Shown one piece after another: positions 52,162 through 61,464 of a DNA stretch of 64,000 nucleotides (positions within the stretch are counted from its first letter, which is position 1; every line of letters starts with the position of its first letter). Position numbers and translations under genes: made by a program. The DNA is taken from the NCBI GenBank assembly GCA_017938205.1, contig JAGBCA010000029.1:80772-144771 (forward strand). The letters are read 5' to 3'. This DNA is from Clostridia bacterium. Lineage in GTDB: Bacteria; Bacillota; Clostridia; Oscillospirales; CAG-272. The notes beneath the pieces are model-generated. The model was given only the letters and a program-made list of their open reading frames with translations. It made no database searches and was not told the DNA's origin.

Positions 52162-54522
52162 TTATTTTCTACTTTCGATATTTTTCTTCCTGTCAAGATC
52201 CGCGTAAGGAAAAAGAGGAAGGGCGGGAAGCGCTTCCCTCTCCGCTGCAGGAGCTTCATAGACGTATTTCTGATCGCTGACGAAGATCGGCTTTGGAAAA
52301 TCTCTTCCCCCGATACGGAGCATGGAAACGATCGTGAGACTCTCTATCCGGGTTTCACTCGTAGCAGGGCCTTCCCTCTCCATATCGTAGTAAACGGGTA
52401 TATGCGTTGTGCAAACGCCGACGGGGAGACTTTTTTTCAGAAAGTAAAAGCGATCCTCTCTTTCACCGCGAAGATCCATGCCGCAAAAGTGACCGCACGC
52501 GCATCCCGAATCCTTGCAGTATGAGCACGTGACGAGGCCAACGGTGGAAAAGCCCTCCACACGATCCTCGGGCACAAGGGAGAGGCGCTTCTCATGAAGC
52601 GCACACATAACCGTATCCCAAAGCGCAAGATGCGTGGGAGAAACCGTTCCTATACTTCGATCGCTCCCCTCATATCCGATCCAGATGCCCGCGGTATAAT
52701 ACGGCGTATAGCCCACGAAGAGGCGGTCGCGGTCCTCTCCAGAGGTCCCTGTTTTTCCTGCCGTATCTACGATCCTTGAAAGCGAAACGCTTTTTGCCGT
52801 GCCGCTTTCCACGACCTCGGAGAGCAGCTGATTCATCAGTCTTGCCCCCTCGATGGAGAAAACACGTTTCGCTTTGTTCTCTTTTTGAAGAAAAATCTCT
52901 CCGTCTGCGTTATACACGGCGTGATAGCTCTTCGCACCGTGAACGAGGCCTTCACTCGGAAACGCCGTATAAGCCTCCGTAAGGCGGCGAAGAGAAACAC
53001 CGTACGAAAGCTGACCGAGGGCAAGCGGCGCGGCGGCAAGATCGGTCAGGCGTCTTCCATTCTCTGCGTACGCGGTGCGAACGACCGTATCAAAGCCGAA
53101 TTGGTTCGTGAGGCTATGGTAGATCTTCTCCGCGCCCAGCATTTCATAGAGTCTGACGGCCACGGTATTCTTGGAGAGGCGGAGCGCATCCTTTACGGTG
53201 ATAAGCCCACTGTAAACACTCGGATAGTTCTTGGGGTATTCCCGAAAGGTGCTGCCGTTTTTTGAAAAAGAAAGGGGTACGTCATCCATCACCGTAGCGG
53301 CATTGATACGTCCTGCATCGATGAGCGGCGCATATAGAGCAAGCGGCTTAAGTGCCGAGCCGGGAATATGCGGGGTGAGTGCGTGATTCAAAAGATAGTT
53401 TCCGTTTTTCTTTCCCGCACGGCCAACGATCCCAAGAAGGCATCCGCTCTTCGAATCCACGATCACCATGGCGGTCTCCAATCCGTCCTCACAGGCCTTC
53501 GGCAATCGGCTCTTATCCGATAGCACTTGCTCCATTGTTTTTTGCACGCCGATATCCATCGTTGTATAAACCGAAAACCCGCCCTTGGCAAGCATGGCCT
53601 CTGCGGCCGTGCGGCTGATGCCCTTTTCACGGCAGAGATCCTCCCGAAGCTCCTCCATGACCGTTTCCGAAAACCAGGAATAGATCTCACTCTCCTCATG
53701 CACGGGAGTAAGCACGGAAAGAGGCCGTGCGCGGAGCAGCTCATATTCCGCATCATCGATCACGCCGTTATCCCGCATGGCATAGAGAACGTGATCGCGC
53801 TTTTCTCTGCAGGCTTCGGGCGCGGTATGAGGATTGTAACGTCCCGGGGCGTTTGCGATACCGACGAGAGTTGCGATCTCATCATAGGAAAGCTCCGAAA
53901 GCGTTTTTCCGAAATAGCGCTCGGCGGCAAGTCCGATTCCGACCGTATTTTCGCCCATAGGCAAAACGTTCAGATACACCTCCAGGATCTCCTCCTTTGA
54001 ATGCATCTGCTCCATATGATAGGCGCGAAGGATCTCCGAAAGCTTACGGCGCACCGTGTATTCACTGTCTCCGCTGATGTTTTTAACGACCTGCTGGGTG
54101 ATCGTTGATCCGCCGAACGAGCCGCCGCGCGATCCGAGAAGATAATTGACCGCAGCTTTGGCCGTGCGCGAAAGGCTTACGCCCTTATGCTTGAAAAAGG
54201 CGCGATCCTCCATAGCAAGAAAGGATTCGATCACGGAAGTGGGGATCTCGCGATAGCTGACCCATTCCTTCCGACTCTCGCCGGGATAGATCACCTCGAT
54301 CTCGATCGGCGTATAAACACTGTCTGTAAGATCCTCGTCTGCATACAGGCGGATCACGCTTCCCTCCGCGACAGAGGCAAACAAAAGCTCATCGGTTTCA
54401 TAGTTTACGTTCTTTCGCGCGTATACAAATGCAAGCAGGATCGAAAAAGTAAGCAACAGCGCGAGAGCAAAAACAGTGGCGGCGAAGATCAGAGCGCCTT
54501 TTTTTATAGATCGTTTTTTCAT
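52162..54522 (-). CDS. Class A penicillin-binding protein (PBP1a type)
   Basis: A 786-residue bifunctional peptidoglycan synthase. One membrane anchor (~8-35), a GT51 glycosyltransferase domain with Glu105 (MEDRAFF) and GGSTITQQ (~138-145), and a transpeptidase domain with S389ALK, S450KN and K589TGT. After it lies a Cys-rich stretch with Cys665, 668, 673, 675 and 679 outside the membrane, unusual for this family. The start is ATG 54522: GGAG in the 3' arm of the hairpin at 54531-54565 lies 8 nt upstream. The gene ends 15 bp before the metK promoter. Confidence 0.92.
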   Translation of the reverse strand: MKKRSIKKGALIFAATVFALALLLTFSILLAFVYARKNVNYETDELLFASVAEGSVIRLYADEDLTDSVYTPIEIEVIYPGESRKEWVSYREIPTSVIESFLAMEDRAFFKHKGVSLSRTAKAAVNYLLGSRGGSFGGSTITQQVVKNISGDSEYTVRRKLSEILRAYHMEQMHSKEEILEVYLNVLPMGENTVGIGLAAERYFGKTLSELSYDEIATLVGIANAPGRYNPHTAPEACREKRDHVLYAMRDNGVIDDAEYELLRARPLSVLTPVHEESEIYSWFSETVMEELREDLCREKGISRTAAEAMLAKGGFSVYTTMDIGVQKTMEQVLSDKSRLPKACEDGLETAMVIVDSKSGCLLGIVGRAGKKNGNYLLNHALTPHIPGSALKPLALYAPLIDAGRINAATVMDDVPLSFSKNGSTFREYPKNYPSVYSGLITVKDALRLSKNTVAVRLYEMLGAEKIYHSLTNQFGFDTVVRTAYAENGRRLTDLAAAPLALGQLSYGVSLRRLTEAYTAFPSEGLVHGAKSYHAVYNADGEIFLQKENKAKRVFSIEGARLMNQLLSEVVESGTAKSVSLSRIVDTAGKTGTSGEDRDRLFVGYTPYYTAGIWIGYEGSDRSIGTVSPTHLALWDTVMCALHEKRLSLVPEDRVEGFSTVGLVTCSYCKDSGCACGHFCGMDLRGEREDRFYFLKKSLPVGVCTTHIPVYYDMEREGPATSETRIESLTIVSMLRIGGRDFPKPIFVSDQKYVYEAPAAEREALPALPLFPYADLDRKKNIESRK

Positions 54523-54565
54523 AAAAAAGCTCCGTGGCAAGATTTCATACTCATCTTGCCACGGA
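54523..54565 (-). terminator. truA terminator hairpin that contains the PBP1a ribosome binding site
   Basis: A 13-bp perfect stem (54531-54543 with 54553-54565), 9-nt loop and T6 (54523-54528) abut the PBP1a ATG at 54522. GGAG, the only plausible Shine-Dalgarno, is at the base of the 3' arm. Confidence 0.8.
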
Positions 54566-54583
54566 ATAAAATTTTTATCGGAT

Positions 54584-55354
54584 TCAGTTTATGGAAGGAT
54601 CGGGATCTTTTTCATAATCCACACGGTTAAGATACAGACCGTCCGGCGGTGCGGTCATGCCCGCGAGGGAGCGACTTTTCGCTTCTAAGATATCGGGGAT
54701 CTCATCGGCATCCATGCGCCCGAAGGCCACCTCGATCAGCGTGCCGACGATAATACGCACCATGTTATATAAGAAACCGTCTGCGCGGATACGCACGAGG
54801 ATCTCACGACCGTTTCTCTCTACCGTCAGGCTCTGCACGGTACGCACGGTGGAGGTGACCTCCGAGCCCTGCGCCATGCAGGAGGCGAAATCCTTTTTTC
54901 CCACGAAATGGGGCGCGGCGGCCTGCATACGCGCGATCGCCTCGTCGCTGATCGTGGGATAAATGATCCACGCGCGGTGATACTCAAACGGAGCGATCAC
55001 GGGTGCGTTCCAAATGCGGTAGACGTATTCCTTCGAAACCACGTCGTGCCTTGCGTGAAAATCCTCTCTGCACGCCGAAGCGTAGTACAGCGAAAGATCC
55101 GGCGGCAGATACCGTGCAACCGCCACGGGAAGCTTTTTTGGCGGGATAGATGCCCCGTCCGTATCGATCGTCAGACAGAACTCCTTGGCGTGCACGCCGC
55201 GATCCGTGCGGCTGCAGCCCATAATGCGGCAGGGAGCGCCGAAGGCCTGCTCCAGCGCAGAAAGCAATTCCCCCTGCACGGTGCGCCGATCCGGCTGGAT
55301 CTGAAAGCCCGAAAACTCCGTTCCCACGTATTCGATTTTTGCAAAGTATTTCAT
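54584..55354 (-). CDS. truA: tRNA pseudouridine(38-40) synthase
   Basis: A 256-residue TruA. The catalytic Asp is Asp51 in GCSRTDRGVHA, preceded by FSGFQIQPDRRTVQGELLSAL, with YLYRIWN-like (here YVYRIWN) and ADGFLYNMVRIIVGTLIEVAFG in the second half. It modifies positions 38-40 of many tRNA anticodon stems. It lies 18 nt after ecfT, the common Firmicute order ecfA1-ecfA2-ecfT-truA. Confidence 0.96.
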   Translation of the reverse strand: MKYFAKIEYVGTEFSGFQIQPDRRTVQGELLSALEQAFGAPCRIMGCSRTDRGVHAKEFCLTIDTDGASIPPKKLPVAVARYLPPDLSLYYASACREDFHARHDVVSKEYVYRIWNAPVIAPFEYHRAWIIYPTISDEAIARMQAAAPHFVGKKDFASCMAQGSEVTSTVRTVQSLTVERNGREILVRIRADGFLYNMVRIIVGTLIEVAFGRMDADEIPDILEAKSRSLAGMTAPPDGLYLNRVDYEKDPDPSIN

Positions 55355-55372
55355 TCGCCTATCTCCTTACCC

Positions 55373-56233
55373 TCAGATGCGATAGCAAAGCAGGCGCGCG
55401 ATAAAGCCGCCGCCCAGCATCGATGCGGGCATACGGGAGATCAGAACGATCCCTGCAAGGAAAAGCGCGAAAACGAGGAAGGAAAGAAGATCCCGCGCAT
55501 GGAAGGTGAGCTTCACAAGCTTGGTCCTCTTTTTGTCCACGCGATAGCAACGGCATTCCATTGCAACGGCAAGCTCCTCCGCACGCTTGAAGGCACTCAC
55601 GAAAAGAGGCACGAGCAGAGGTATCAAGGCCTTTGCACGGCGCACGATGCTTCCAGAGGTGAAATCCGCGCCGCGCGATTTCTGCGCGTTCATGATCTTA
55701 TCCGTCTCCTCCACGAGGGTGGGGATAAAGCGGAGCGCGATCGTCATCATCATGGAAAACACGTGCACGGGAATGCCGATCTTTGAAAGCGGCGAAAGAA
55801 GGCTCTCAAGACCGTCCGTCAAAGAGATGGGTGAGGTCGTATAGGTCAGAAGAAGGCTGGATCCAACGATCAGCAGGATCACGCGCATCGTCATAAACAC
55901 GGCGCGAACGATACCCTCGCGATAGATCTCAATGATCCAGAAATCCACGAGCGGCACACTCGTTCCCTTCGTCATAAGAATGTTCAGGATCGAGGTGAAG
56001 ATCAGAATGTATATCACGGGGCGGATGCCGCGCAAAATAACCGAGAAGGAAATACGGCTGACAAGGATCATAGCCACAGTGAAAAGGAAAAGAGCGAGAA
56101 ACGCAAGCGGCGTTTTTGCCAAAAAGATAGCTACGATGAAGAGAATGCCCGTGATCAGCTTCGTACGCGGATCGAGCTTATGAAGAAGCGAAAAGCCCGG
56201 GAAAAACTGGCCGAGAGTGATATCCGAGATCAT
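55373..56233 (-). CDS. ecfT: Energy-coupling factor transporter transmembrane protein EcfT
   Basis: A 286-residue membrane protein with about five or six hydrophobic segments in the first ~160 residues and two cytoplasmic coupling helices: IMNAQKSRGADF and AMECRCYRVDKKRTK (consensus xRG/xRC-type motifs that contact the ATPases). It is the shared scaffold of group II ECF vitamin/metal importers. The ATG overlaps the ecfA2 stop (ATGA). Substrate-specific S components are encoded elsewhere. Confidence 0.94.
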   Translation of the reverse strand: MISDITLGQFFPGFSLLHKLDPRTKLITGILFIVAIFLAKTPLAFLALFLFTVAMILVSRISFSVILRGIRPVIYILIFTSILNILMTKGTSVPLVDFWIIEIYREGIVRAVFMTMRVILLIVGSSLLLTYTTSPISLTDGLESLLSPLSKIGIPVHVFSMMMTIALRFIPTLVEETDKIMNAQKSRGADFTSGSIVRRAKALIPLLVPLFVSAFKRAEELAVAMECRCYRVDKKRTKLVKLTFHARDLLSFLVFALFLAGIVLISRMPASMLGGGFIARLLCYRI

Positions 56234-57096
56234 GCTCTGCCCTCCTTTCCGAGGCGAAGGATTGCATCCTTCACACCCTCAACGGTGTAGAGCGTTCCCT
56301 CCAAGGGGAAGCCTTTTTTGCGAAGGGCGGCGGCAATACGCGCAACCATCGGGACGTTCAGGCCGATCTCCATCAGCCCATCGGCATCCGAGAACACCTC
56401 ATCCACCGTGCCCGATGCATATACGCGGCCACGATTCATCACAATGACGTTATCACAGTACAACGCCATATCCTCCATCGAATGGCTGACGAGAATAACG
56501 GTGAGGCCGTTTTTTCTTGCATAGGCACGCACGCCGTCCAGGATCTCACGGCGACCGCGCGGATCAAGGCCTGCGGCAGGCTCGTCAAGCACGAGGACGC
56601 CGGCACCCATTGCCATCACGCCCGCGATCGCAACGCGTCTCTTCTGTCCCCCCGAGAGCTCAAAAGGAGAGCGATCCAAAAGCGCATCGGGGATGCCTGT
56701 GAAGGCAACTGCCTCGGAAACGCGCCGCTCCACCTCCTCGGGAGAAAGGCCGAGATTGCGGGGTGCAAAGCCGATGTCCGCCCTGACCGTTTCATCAAAG
56801 AGCTGATACTCGGGATACTGCATCACAAGACCGACCTGCGTGCGGATCTTTGCGATCTGCTTGGGGTTTTCCCAAATATCCTTACCGTCAAGCAGCACCG
56901 TTCCCTCCGTGGGGCGGTACAGGCCGTTCAGCAGATTGACAAGGGTAGACTTACCTGATCCGGTATGGCCGATGAGTCCCGTGATCTTTCCCTCCTCAAA
57001 GCCGAGGTTGATCTCCGAGAGCGCAAGCTTCTCAAATGGAGTGTTTTTACTGTAGAGATAGGATATACCCTTTAGCTCGAGCTTATACACACACAT
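56230..57096 (-). CDS. ecfA2: ECF transporter ATPase EcfA2
   Basis: A 288-residue ABC ATPase: Walker A GHTGSGKST, Q-loop VMQYPEYQLFDETV, signature LSGGQKRR, Walker B GVLVLDEPAAGLDP, H-loop SHSMEDM. The Q-loop YPEYQLF and AAGLDP mark the EcfA2 type. ATG 57096 is preferred to an upstream start; the gene overlaps the end of ecfA1 by 14 bp. It forms the heterodimer with EcfA1 on EcfT. Confidence 0.93.
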   Translation of the reverse strand: MCVYKLELKGISYLYSKNTPFEKLALSEINLGFEEGKITGLIGHTGSGKSTLVNLLNGLYRPTEGTVLLDGKDIWENPKQIAKIRTQVGLVMQYPEYQLFDETVRADIGFAPRNLGLSPEEVERRVSEAVAFTGIPDALLDRSPFELSGGQKRRVAIAGVMAMGAGVLVLDEPAAGLDPRGRREILDGVRAYARKNGLTVILVSHSMEDMALYCDNVIVMNRGRVYASGTVDEVFSDADGLMEIGLNVPMVARIAAALRKKGFPLEGTLYTVEGVKDAILRLGKEGRA

Positions 57097-57970
57097 CACC
57101 CCCCAGCATCTCGGCGAGTGCATCGATGCACTCCTGCTCCGTCAGAGGATCTCCTTTGTGCGGCATTCCCGCACGTGCAAGCTCGTAAAGAAGCTCGACG
57201 CCCTGAGGCGCTTCCAGCCCAAGGGCACGAAGCTGATCGACGTTTTTGAACACCTCTCTCGGCGTTCCGTCAAATGCAATGCGGCCGTCATTCATCACGA
57301 TCACGCGGGAGGCTCTTGCCGCCTCATCCATATAATGCGTGATATGCACGACCGTGATCCCATCCTCGCGGTTGAGGCGCTCCATGATCGAAACGACCTC
57401 GGCACGGCCGAGAGGATCGAGCATCGAGGTGGATTCATCAAACAAGATCACCGAGGGCTTCATGGCAAGGATGCCCGCGATGGCAATTCTCTGCTTCTGA
57501 CCGCCCGAGAGCTTATGCGGCGCGTGATGCGCGTATTCCTCCATACCAACGGCAGCCAAGGCGCCGTTCACACGGCGGCGGATCTCCTCGCGGGGCAGAC
57601 CGAGATTTTCGGGGCCAAACGCAACGTCCTCCTCCACGACCGTGGCAACCAGCTGGTTATCGGGATTTTGGAATACCATGCCGATCTCGGCACGAAGGTC
57701 AAAGGTATCCTCCTCGGAAAAGCCCTCGGCCGTTACTTCTCTGCCGAGAATAAAGAGCCTGCCCTCCGTGGGGGTGAGGATCATATTGCAAAGCTTGGCA
57801 AGGGTGGATTTTCCCGATCCGTTGTGACCGAGGATGGCGATATATTCACCCTTCTCAACAGAGAAAGAAACATCGCTGACGGCGGGCGGTGCATCCTGTG
57901 CATCGGCCGCATCCTCGTATACGTATGTCAGATGCTCTGCAGAGATGACGAGATTTTTCTTTTCTTCCAT
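57083..57970 (-). CDS. ecfA1: ECF transporter ATPase EcfA1
   Basis: A 295-residue ABC ATPase with Walker A GHNGSGKST, Q-loop VFQNPDNQLVATVVEEDVAFGPEN (EcfA1 signature), LSGGQKQR, Walker B VILFDESTSMLDP and H-loop THYMDEA. A short insert of Asp/Ala residues (DAADAQDAPP) sits before the first beta strand. AAAGGAAACACT precedes ATG 57970. It follows the methyltransferase gene by 23 nt. Confidence 0.94.
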   Translation of the reverse strand: MEEKKNLVISAEHLTYVYEDAADAQDAPPAVSDVSFSVEKGEYIAILGHNGSGKSTLAKLCNMILTPTEGRLFILGREVTAEGFSEEDTFDLRAEIGMVFQNPDNQLVATVVEEDVAFGPENLGLPREEIRRRVNGALAAVGMEEYAHHAPHKLSGGQKQRIAIAGILAMKPSVILFDESTSMLDPLGRAEVVSIMERLNREDGITVVHITHYMDEAARASRVIVMNDGRIAFDGTPREVFKNVDQLRALGLEAPQGVELLYELARAGMPHKGDPLTEQECIDALAEMLGGDVCV

Positions 57971-57993
57971 AGTGTTTCCTTTATTCTGCGGAC

Positions 57994-58854
57994 TTAAAAG
58001 CAAACGCGGACGCTCGAGCCGCAGGGGAGCGCGTATCCGCTGTTTTTCACCGGCAGACCAAGCTCGTCTGCCTCGATATTTCCTCCGAATTTATCACAAA
58101 TACGCAAACCAACGATATATTTCATCGTGGATGCGGAGAGTCCTGTCGTATAAGAATTCAAGAGATAAAAAAGCGGTTTGTCGGAAAGGACGCGTGCAGT
58201 GAGGGCAACGAAATCGTCAATGCTCTCCTCGATCTTCCAGACCTCGCCCGTCGGGCCTCTGCCATAGGAGGGGGGATCGATGATGATGCCGTCATAGAAG
58301 CTTTCGCGGCGGATCTCACGCTCGATAAACTTTTTGCAATCGTCCACGATATAGCGGATGGGCGCATCGGCAAGATCCGAGAGCCGCGCGTTTTCCTTCG
58401 CGGCGGCAACCATTCCCTTCGATGCATCCACGTGGCAAACGGAGGCACCCGCCTTCGCGGCCGCAACGGTGGCACCGCCGGTGTAGGCGAAGAGATTGAG
58501 CACGCGGATCGGACGTCCTGCATTCTCGATCAGGGAGCGGAACCAATCCCAGTTTGCCGCCTGCTCGGGAAAGAGGCCCGTGTGCTTAAAGCCCATAGGC
58601 TTGATCTGAAAGGTGAGATCTCTGTATCCGATCGTCCACGCCTCGGGGAGGCGGTTTTCATTCCAGCTGCCGCCGCCCGAGCGACTGCGCGTATAGCGCG
58701 CATCCGCGCGTTTCCAAAGCGGATCCTTCTTCTCGCTCTTCCAGATCACTTGAGGATCGGGACGGACGAGGCTGTATTTTCCCCACAGCTCCAGCTTTTC
58801 ACCGTCCGAGGTATCTATTATTTTATAATCCTTCCACTGATCACTGATCCACAT
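57994..58854 (-). CDS. Class I SAM-dependent methyltransferase, RlmK/RlmI-like
   Basis: A 286-residue enzyme with an N-terminal region without PUA domain (~1-95) and a Rossmann fold: motif I VLNLFAYTGGATVAAAKAGA, motif II CHVDASKGMV, and the motif IV IIDPPSYGRG (Asp-Pro-Pro-Ser). DPPS and AYTGG are typical of rRNA cytosine C5/guanine methyltransferases (RlmI, RlmKL). The target base is not decidable. It stands between ruvC and ecfA1 on the same strand. Confidence 0.85.
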   Translation of the reverse strand: MWISDQWKDYKIIDTSDGEKLELWGKYSLVRPDPQVIWKSEKKDPLWKRADARYTRSRSGGGSWNENRLPEAWTIGYRDLTFQIKPMGFKHTGLFPEQAANWDWFRSLIENAGRPIRVLNLFAYTGGATVAAAKAGASVCHVDASKGMVAAAKENARLSDLADAPIRYIVDDCKKFIEREIRRESFYDGIIIDPPSYGRGPTGEVWKIEESIDDFVALTARVLSDKPLFYLLNSYTTGLSASTMKYIVGLRICDKFGGNIEADELGLPVKNSGYALPCGSSVRVCF

Positions 58855-58872
58855 ACGCTACTCCGTTTTTTA

Positions 58873-59370
58873 TCATTGATTGAAATATTTTCCCATCACC
58901 GAGCCACGGCACTGTGCGTGGCAAATGGCAATGGCGATGGCATCGGCCGTATCGTCCGGCTTCGGAGGCTTCGGCAGGCGAAGGAGCGAGGTTACCATGG
59001 CGATGACCTGATGCTTTTCTGCTTTTCCGTATCCAACCACGGCCTGCTTGACCTGCATCGGCGTATATTCCGAGATGGGAATGTCGCATTCATGCGCCGT
59101 GCAGAGGATCACGCCTCTCGCCTCAGCCACGGCAATACCCGTCGTGATATTATTTGTAAAGAAGAGCTCCTCCACAGCCATTTCATCCGGCTTGTATTTC
59201 TCGATGAGCTGAGAGAGATCCTGCCGAATGATCGAAAGGCGAGACTCGATCGGCGTGTGCGCCGGGGTTGTGATCGCGCCGTACGCCATAGGGCGCAGCT
59301 GCCCGCGATAGGATTCTATCAGTCCCCAGCCGACGATCGCAAGGCCGGGATCGATGCCTAAAATCACCAT
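58873..59370 (-). CDS. ruvC: Holliday junction resolvase RuvC
   Basis: A 165-residue RNase H-fold endonuclease with acidic catalytic residues in GIDPGLAIVGWG (Asp7), AVEELFFTNN (Glu), and DDTADAIAIAICH (two Asp). It resolves branch-migrated junctions with RuvAB, encoded divergently 385 bp away (ruvA at 59755). AAGGAG precedes the ATG. ruvC leads the minus-strand run toward truA, and a divergent promoter region (59371-59520) separates it from the DUF951 gene. Confidence 0.95.
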   Translation of the reverse strand: MVILGIDPGLAIVGWGLIESYRGQLRPMAYGAITTPAHTPIESRLSIIRQDLSQLIEKYKPDEMAVEELFFTNNITTGIAVAEARGVILCTAHECDIPISEYTPMQVKQAVVGYGKAEKHQVIAMVTSLLRLPKPPKPDDTADAIAIAICHAQCRGSVMGKYFNQ

Positions 59371-59461
59371 GGATGCTCTCCTTTCTATACTTATTCATCT
59401 TAGTATATCACATTTTTATGACTCCGTCAACCTTTTATTTATATTATTTTAGGCTTTAGAC

Positions 59462-59490
59462 TTTACATTTGCGATCGTTTATGGTAAAAT
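59462..59490 (+). promoter_or_regulatory. Sigma-A promoter of the DUF951-ruvAB unit
   Basis: TTTACA (59462-59467), a 17-bp spacer and TAAAAT (59485-59490), 30 bp before the DUF951 start codon. Confidence 0.75.
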
Positions 59491-59520
59491 AGTAGAGATG
59501 ATACAAAGGAGGCGATCGCG

Positions 59521-59727
59521 ATGCAGATCCTGCGCTTTGCACAGGGGGATATTCTCCATATGAAAAAGAAGCATCCGTGCGGGGATGAGCGCTTTCGCGT
59601 TTTGCGCACAGGCAGTGACGTACGCGTGCGTTGCGAGGGGTGCGGAAGAGATATGACCTTCTCGCGCATTGCCCTTGAAAAAATGATACGAAAGGTGGAG
59701 GCGGATGATCCGAGCGAAGCGAATTGA
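59521..59727 (+). CDS. DUF951 family small protein
   Basis: A 68-residue protein matching DUF951: MKKKHPCGDERFRVLRTGSD then VRCEGCGRDMTFSR, with a CxxC pair and a further Cys (in HPCG) that could bind a metal. The function of the family is unknown; in Firmicutes it is often near ychF, parB or recombination genes. AAAGGAGG lies upstream of the ATG. It is the first gene of a unit continuing into ruvA and ruvB. Confidence 0.88.
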   Translation: MQILRFAQGDILHMKKKHPCGDERFRVLRTGSDVRVRCEGCGRDMTFSRIALEKMIRKVEADDPSEAN

Positions 59728-59754
59728 TCGTTTTCTCTTCCCCGCCAAATAATT

Positions 59755-60363
59755 ATGTTTTACTATCTGAACGGGACGCTATCCGTGCTTGAATCTCCGA
59801 TCGCGGTGATCGATTGCGGCGGCGTTGGCTATCAGCTGACCGTTTCTAACGTGACGGCGGCGTTGCTTGGCGAAAAGCTTGGCAAGGCTGTGAAGCTATT
59901 GACGCATCTTGCGGTGCGCGAGGACGGTGTGGAGCTTTTTGGCTTTATTTCGCGCGAGGAGCGCGAGGCCTTTATGAAGCTGACCTCCGTGAGCGGTATC
60001 GGCCCGAAGGCGGCTATGAGCATTCTCTCGACGATGACACCCGACGATCTTGCGCTTGCGATCGCAAGCGAGGACACGAAGGCCATTGCACGTGCACCCG
60101 GTATTGGTGCAAAGACGGCCGCACGCGTTGTACTTGAGCTCAAGGACAAGATCACAAAGGATATGATGAGCGTATCTCCCCAGAGCCTTGGCTCTGCGCC
60201 TGCGGCAATGCCGATGGGCGGTGCGCTCGCAGATGCAACCGAGGCTCTTATGGCACTCGGCTACGACAAAAACACCATTCTCACCGCGCTCAAGGGCGTG
60301 GATGCCAAGGGCGCGGATGCGGGCACACTGATCCGCTTGGCTCTTAAAAAGCTTGCAAGATAA
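59755..60363 (+). CDS. ruvA: Holliday junction branch-migration protein RuvA
   Basis: A 202-residue RuvA: OB-fold N-terminus (MFYYLNGTL...VIDCGGVGYQLTVS), tandem helix-hairpin-helix motifs (SVSGIGPKAAMSIL and APGIGAKTAARVVLELKDK), and a flexible C-terminal domain III (~155-202) that contacts RuvB. It binds four-way junctions. No good Shine-Dalgarno precedes ATG 59755, so translation may be weak or coupled to the DUF951 gene 27 nt upstream. Confidence 0.96.
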   Translation: MFYYLNGTLSVLESPIAVIDCGGVGYQLTVSNVTAALLGEKLGKAVKLLTHLAVREDGVELFGFISREEREAFMKLTSVSGIGPKAAMSILSTMTPDDLALAIASEDTKAIARAPGIGAKTAARVVLELKDKITKDMMSVSPQSLGSAPAAMPMGGALADATEALMALGYDKNTILTALKGVDAKGADAGTLIRLALKKLAR

Positions 60364-60378
60364 GGAGGTTTCTCTGCC

Positions 60379-61461
60379 ATGATGGAAGAGGTCAACGAAT
60401 TTGACTTTGAAAATCGAATCGTTTCCAACGAATACGATGCCGGGCAGGATGCAGAGGTGGAAAACAATCTGCGCCCGAAAACGCTCGATCAATACATAGG
60501 CCAGGAAAAGGCAAAGAGCAATCTCTCGATCTATATTGAGAGTGCCAAGCGCCGCGGCGAGGCATTGGATCACGTTTTGCTTTACGGTCCTCCCGGTCTC
60601 GGTAAGACCACGCTTGCGGGCATCATTGCCAACGAGCTTTCGGTGAATATCCGTACGACCTCCGGCCCTGCAATCGAAAAGCCCGGCGATCTTGCGGCGA
60701 TCCTCACGGGACTTTCGGACGGCGACGTTCTCTTTATTGACGAGATCCACCGTCTTTCCCGCGCTGTGGAGGAGATCCTCTACCCTGCGATGGAGGACTA
60801 CGCTTTGGATATTATTCTCGGCAAGGGGCCGAGCGCACGCTCCATTCGTCTGACGATCCCGCGCTTTACGCTGATCGGTGCGACCACGCGTGCAGGACAA
60901 TTGACAACGCCTCTGCGCGACCGCTTCGGCGTGCTTTTGAAGCTGGAGCTTTACACGCCCGAGGAGCTTGCGACCATCGTTAAGCGCTCGGCAAGCATTC
61001 TTGAAATTGACATTACGGAACAAGGCGCGCTTGCGATCGCCTCCCGTTCCCGCGGCACGCCGCGTATTGCCAACCGCCTTCTCAAGCGCGTGCGCGATTT
61101 TGCTTTGGTGAAGGGTGACGGTAACGTGACCTCCGAGATCGCAGACATGGCACTCGAGAGCCTTGAGATCGACGAGCTTGGGCTTGACAACATTGACCGA
61201 AGAATGCTGGAGGCGATCATCAAGTTTTACGGCGGCGGCCCCGTTGGCCTTGAAACGCTGGCGGCCACCATCGGCGAAGAAGCCATCACGATCGAGGACG
61301 TATACGAGCCGTATCTGATGCAGATCGGATTTCTTTCGAGAACGCCGCGCGGCAGACAGGCAACGCCGAGAGCCTACGAGCATCTTGGCATTCCCTACGG
61401 CGCCTTCTCCTCCCCCGGAGCCAAGGGCATTGCCGGACAAACGAAAATGGATCTTGACTGA
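60379..61461 (+). CDS. ruvB: Holliday junction branch-migration ATPase RuvB
   Basis: A 360-residue AAA+ motor: [14 protein letters not shown], Walker [10 protein letters not shown], Walker [10 protein letters not shown], sensor 1 [18 protein letters not shown] with arginine finger, and a C-terminal winged helix ([29 protein letters not shown]). AGGAGG at 60363-60368 is the ribosome binding site. An acidic N-terminal extension (~1-25) is slightly longer than usual. Confidence 0.96.
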   Translation: MMEEVNEFDFENRIVSNEYDAGQDAEVENNLRPKTLDQYIGQEKAKSNLSIYIESAKRRGEALDHVLLYGPPGLGKTTLAGIIANELSVNIRTTSGPAIEKPGDLAAILTGLSDGDVLFIDEIHRLSRAVEEILYPAMEDYALDIILGKGPSARSIRLTIPRFTLIGATTRAGQLTTPLRDRFGVLLKLELYTPEELATIVKRSASILEIDITEQGALAIASRSRGTPRIANRLLKRVRDFALVKGDGNVTSEIADMALESLEIDELGLDNIDRRMLEAIIKFYGGGPVGLETLAATIGEEAITIEDVYEPYLMQIGFLSRTPRGRQATPRAYEHLGIPYGAFSSPGAKGIAGQTKMDLD

Positions 61462-61464
61462 ATA

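Noticed and set aside
55373-57970. An incomplete ECF transporter because no S component is adjacent
   Set aside because: Group II ECF modules share one ecfA1-ecfA2-ecfT set, and S components are normally encoded elsewhere, so this is ordinary.
59896-61440. A 514-codon minus-strand frame opposite ruvA-ruvB
   Set aside because: It crosses two real genes in antisense and shows no promoter or domain.
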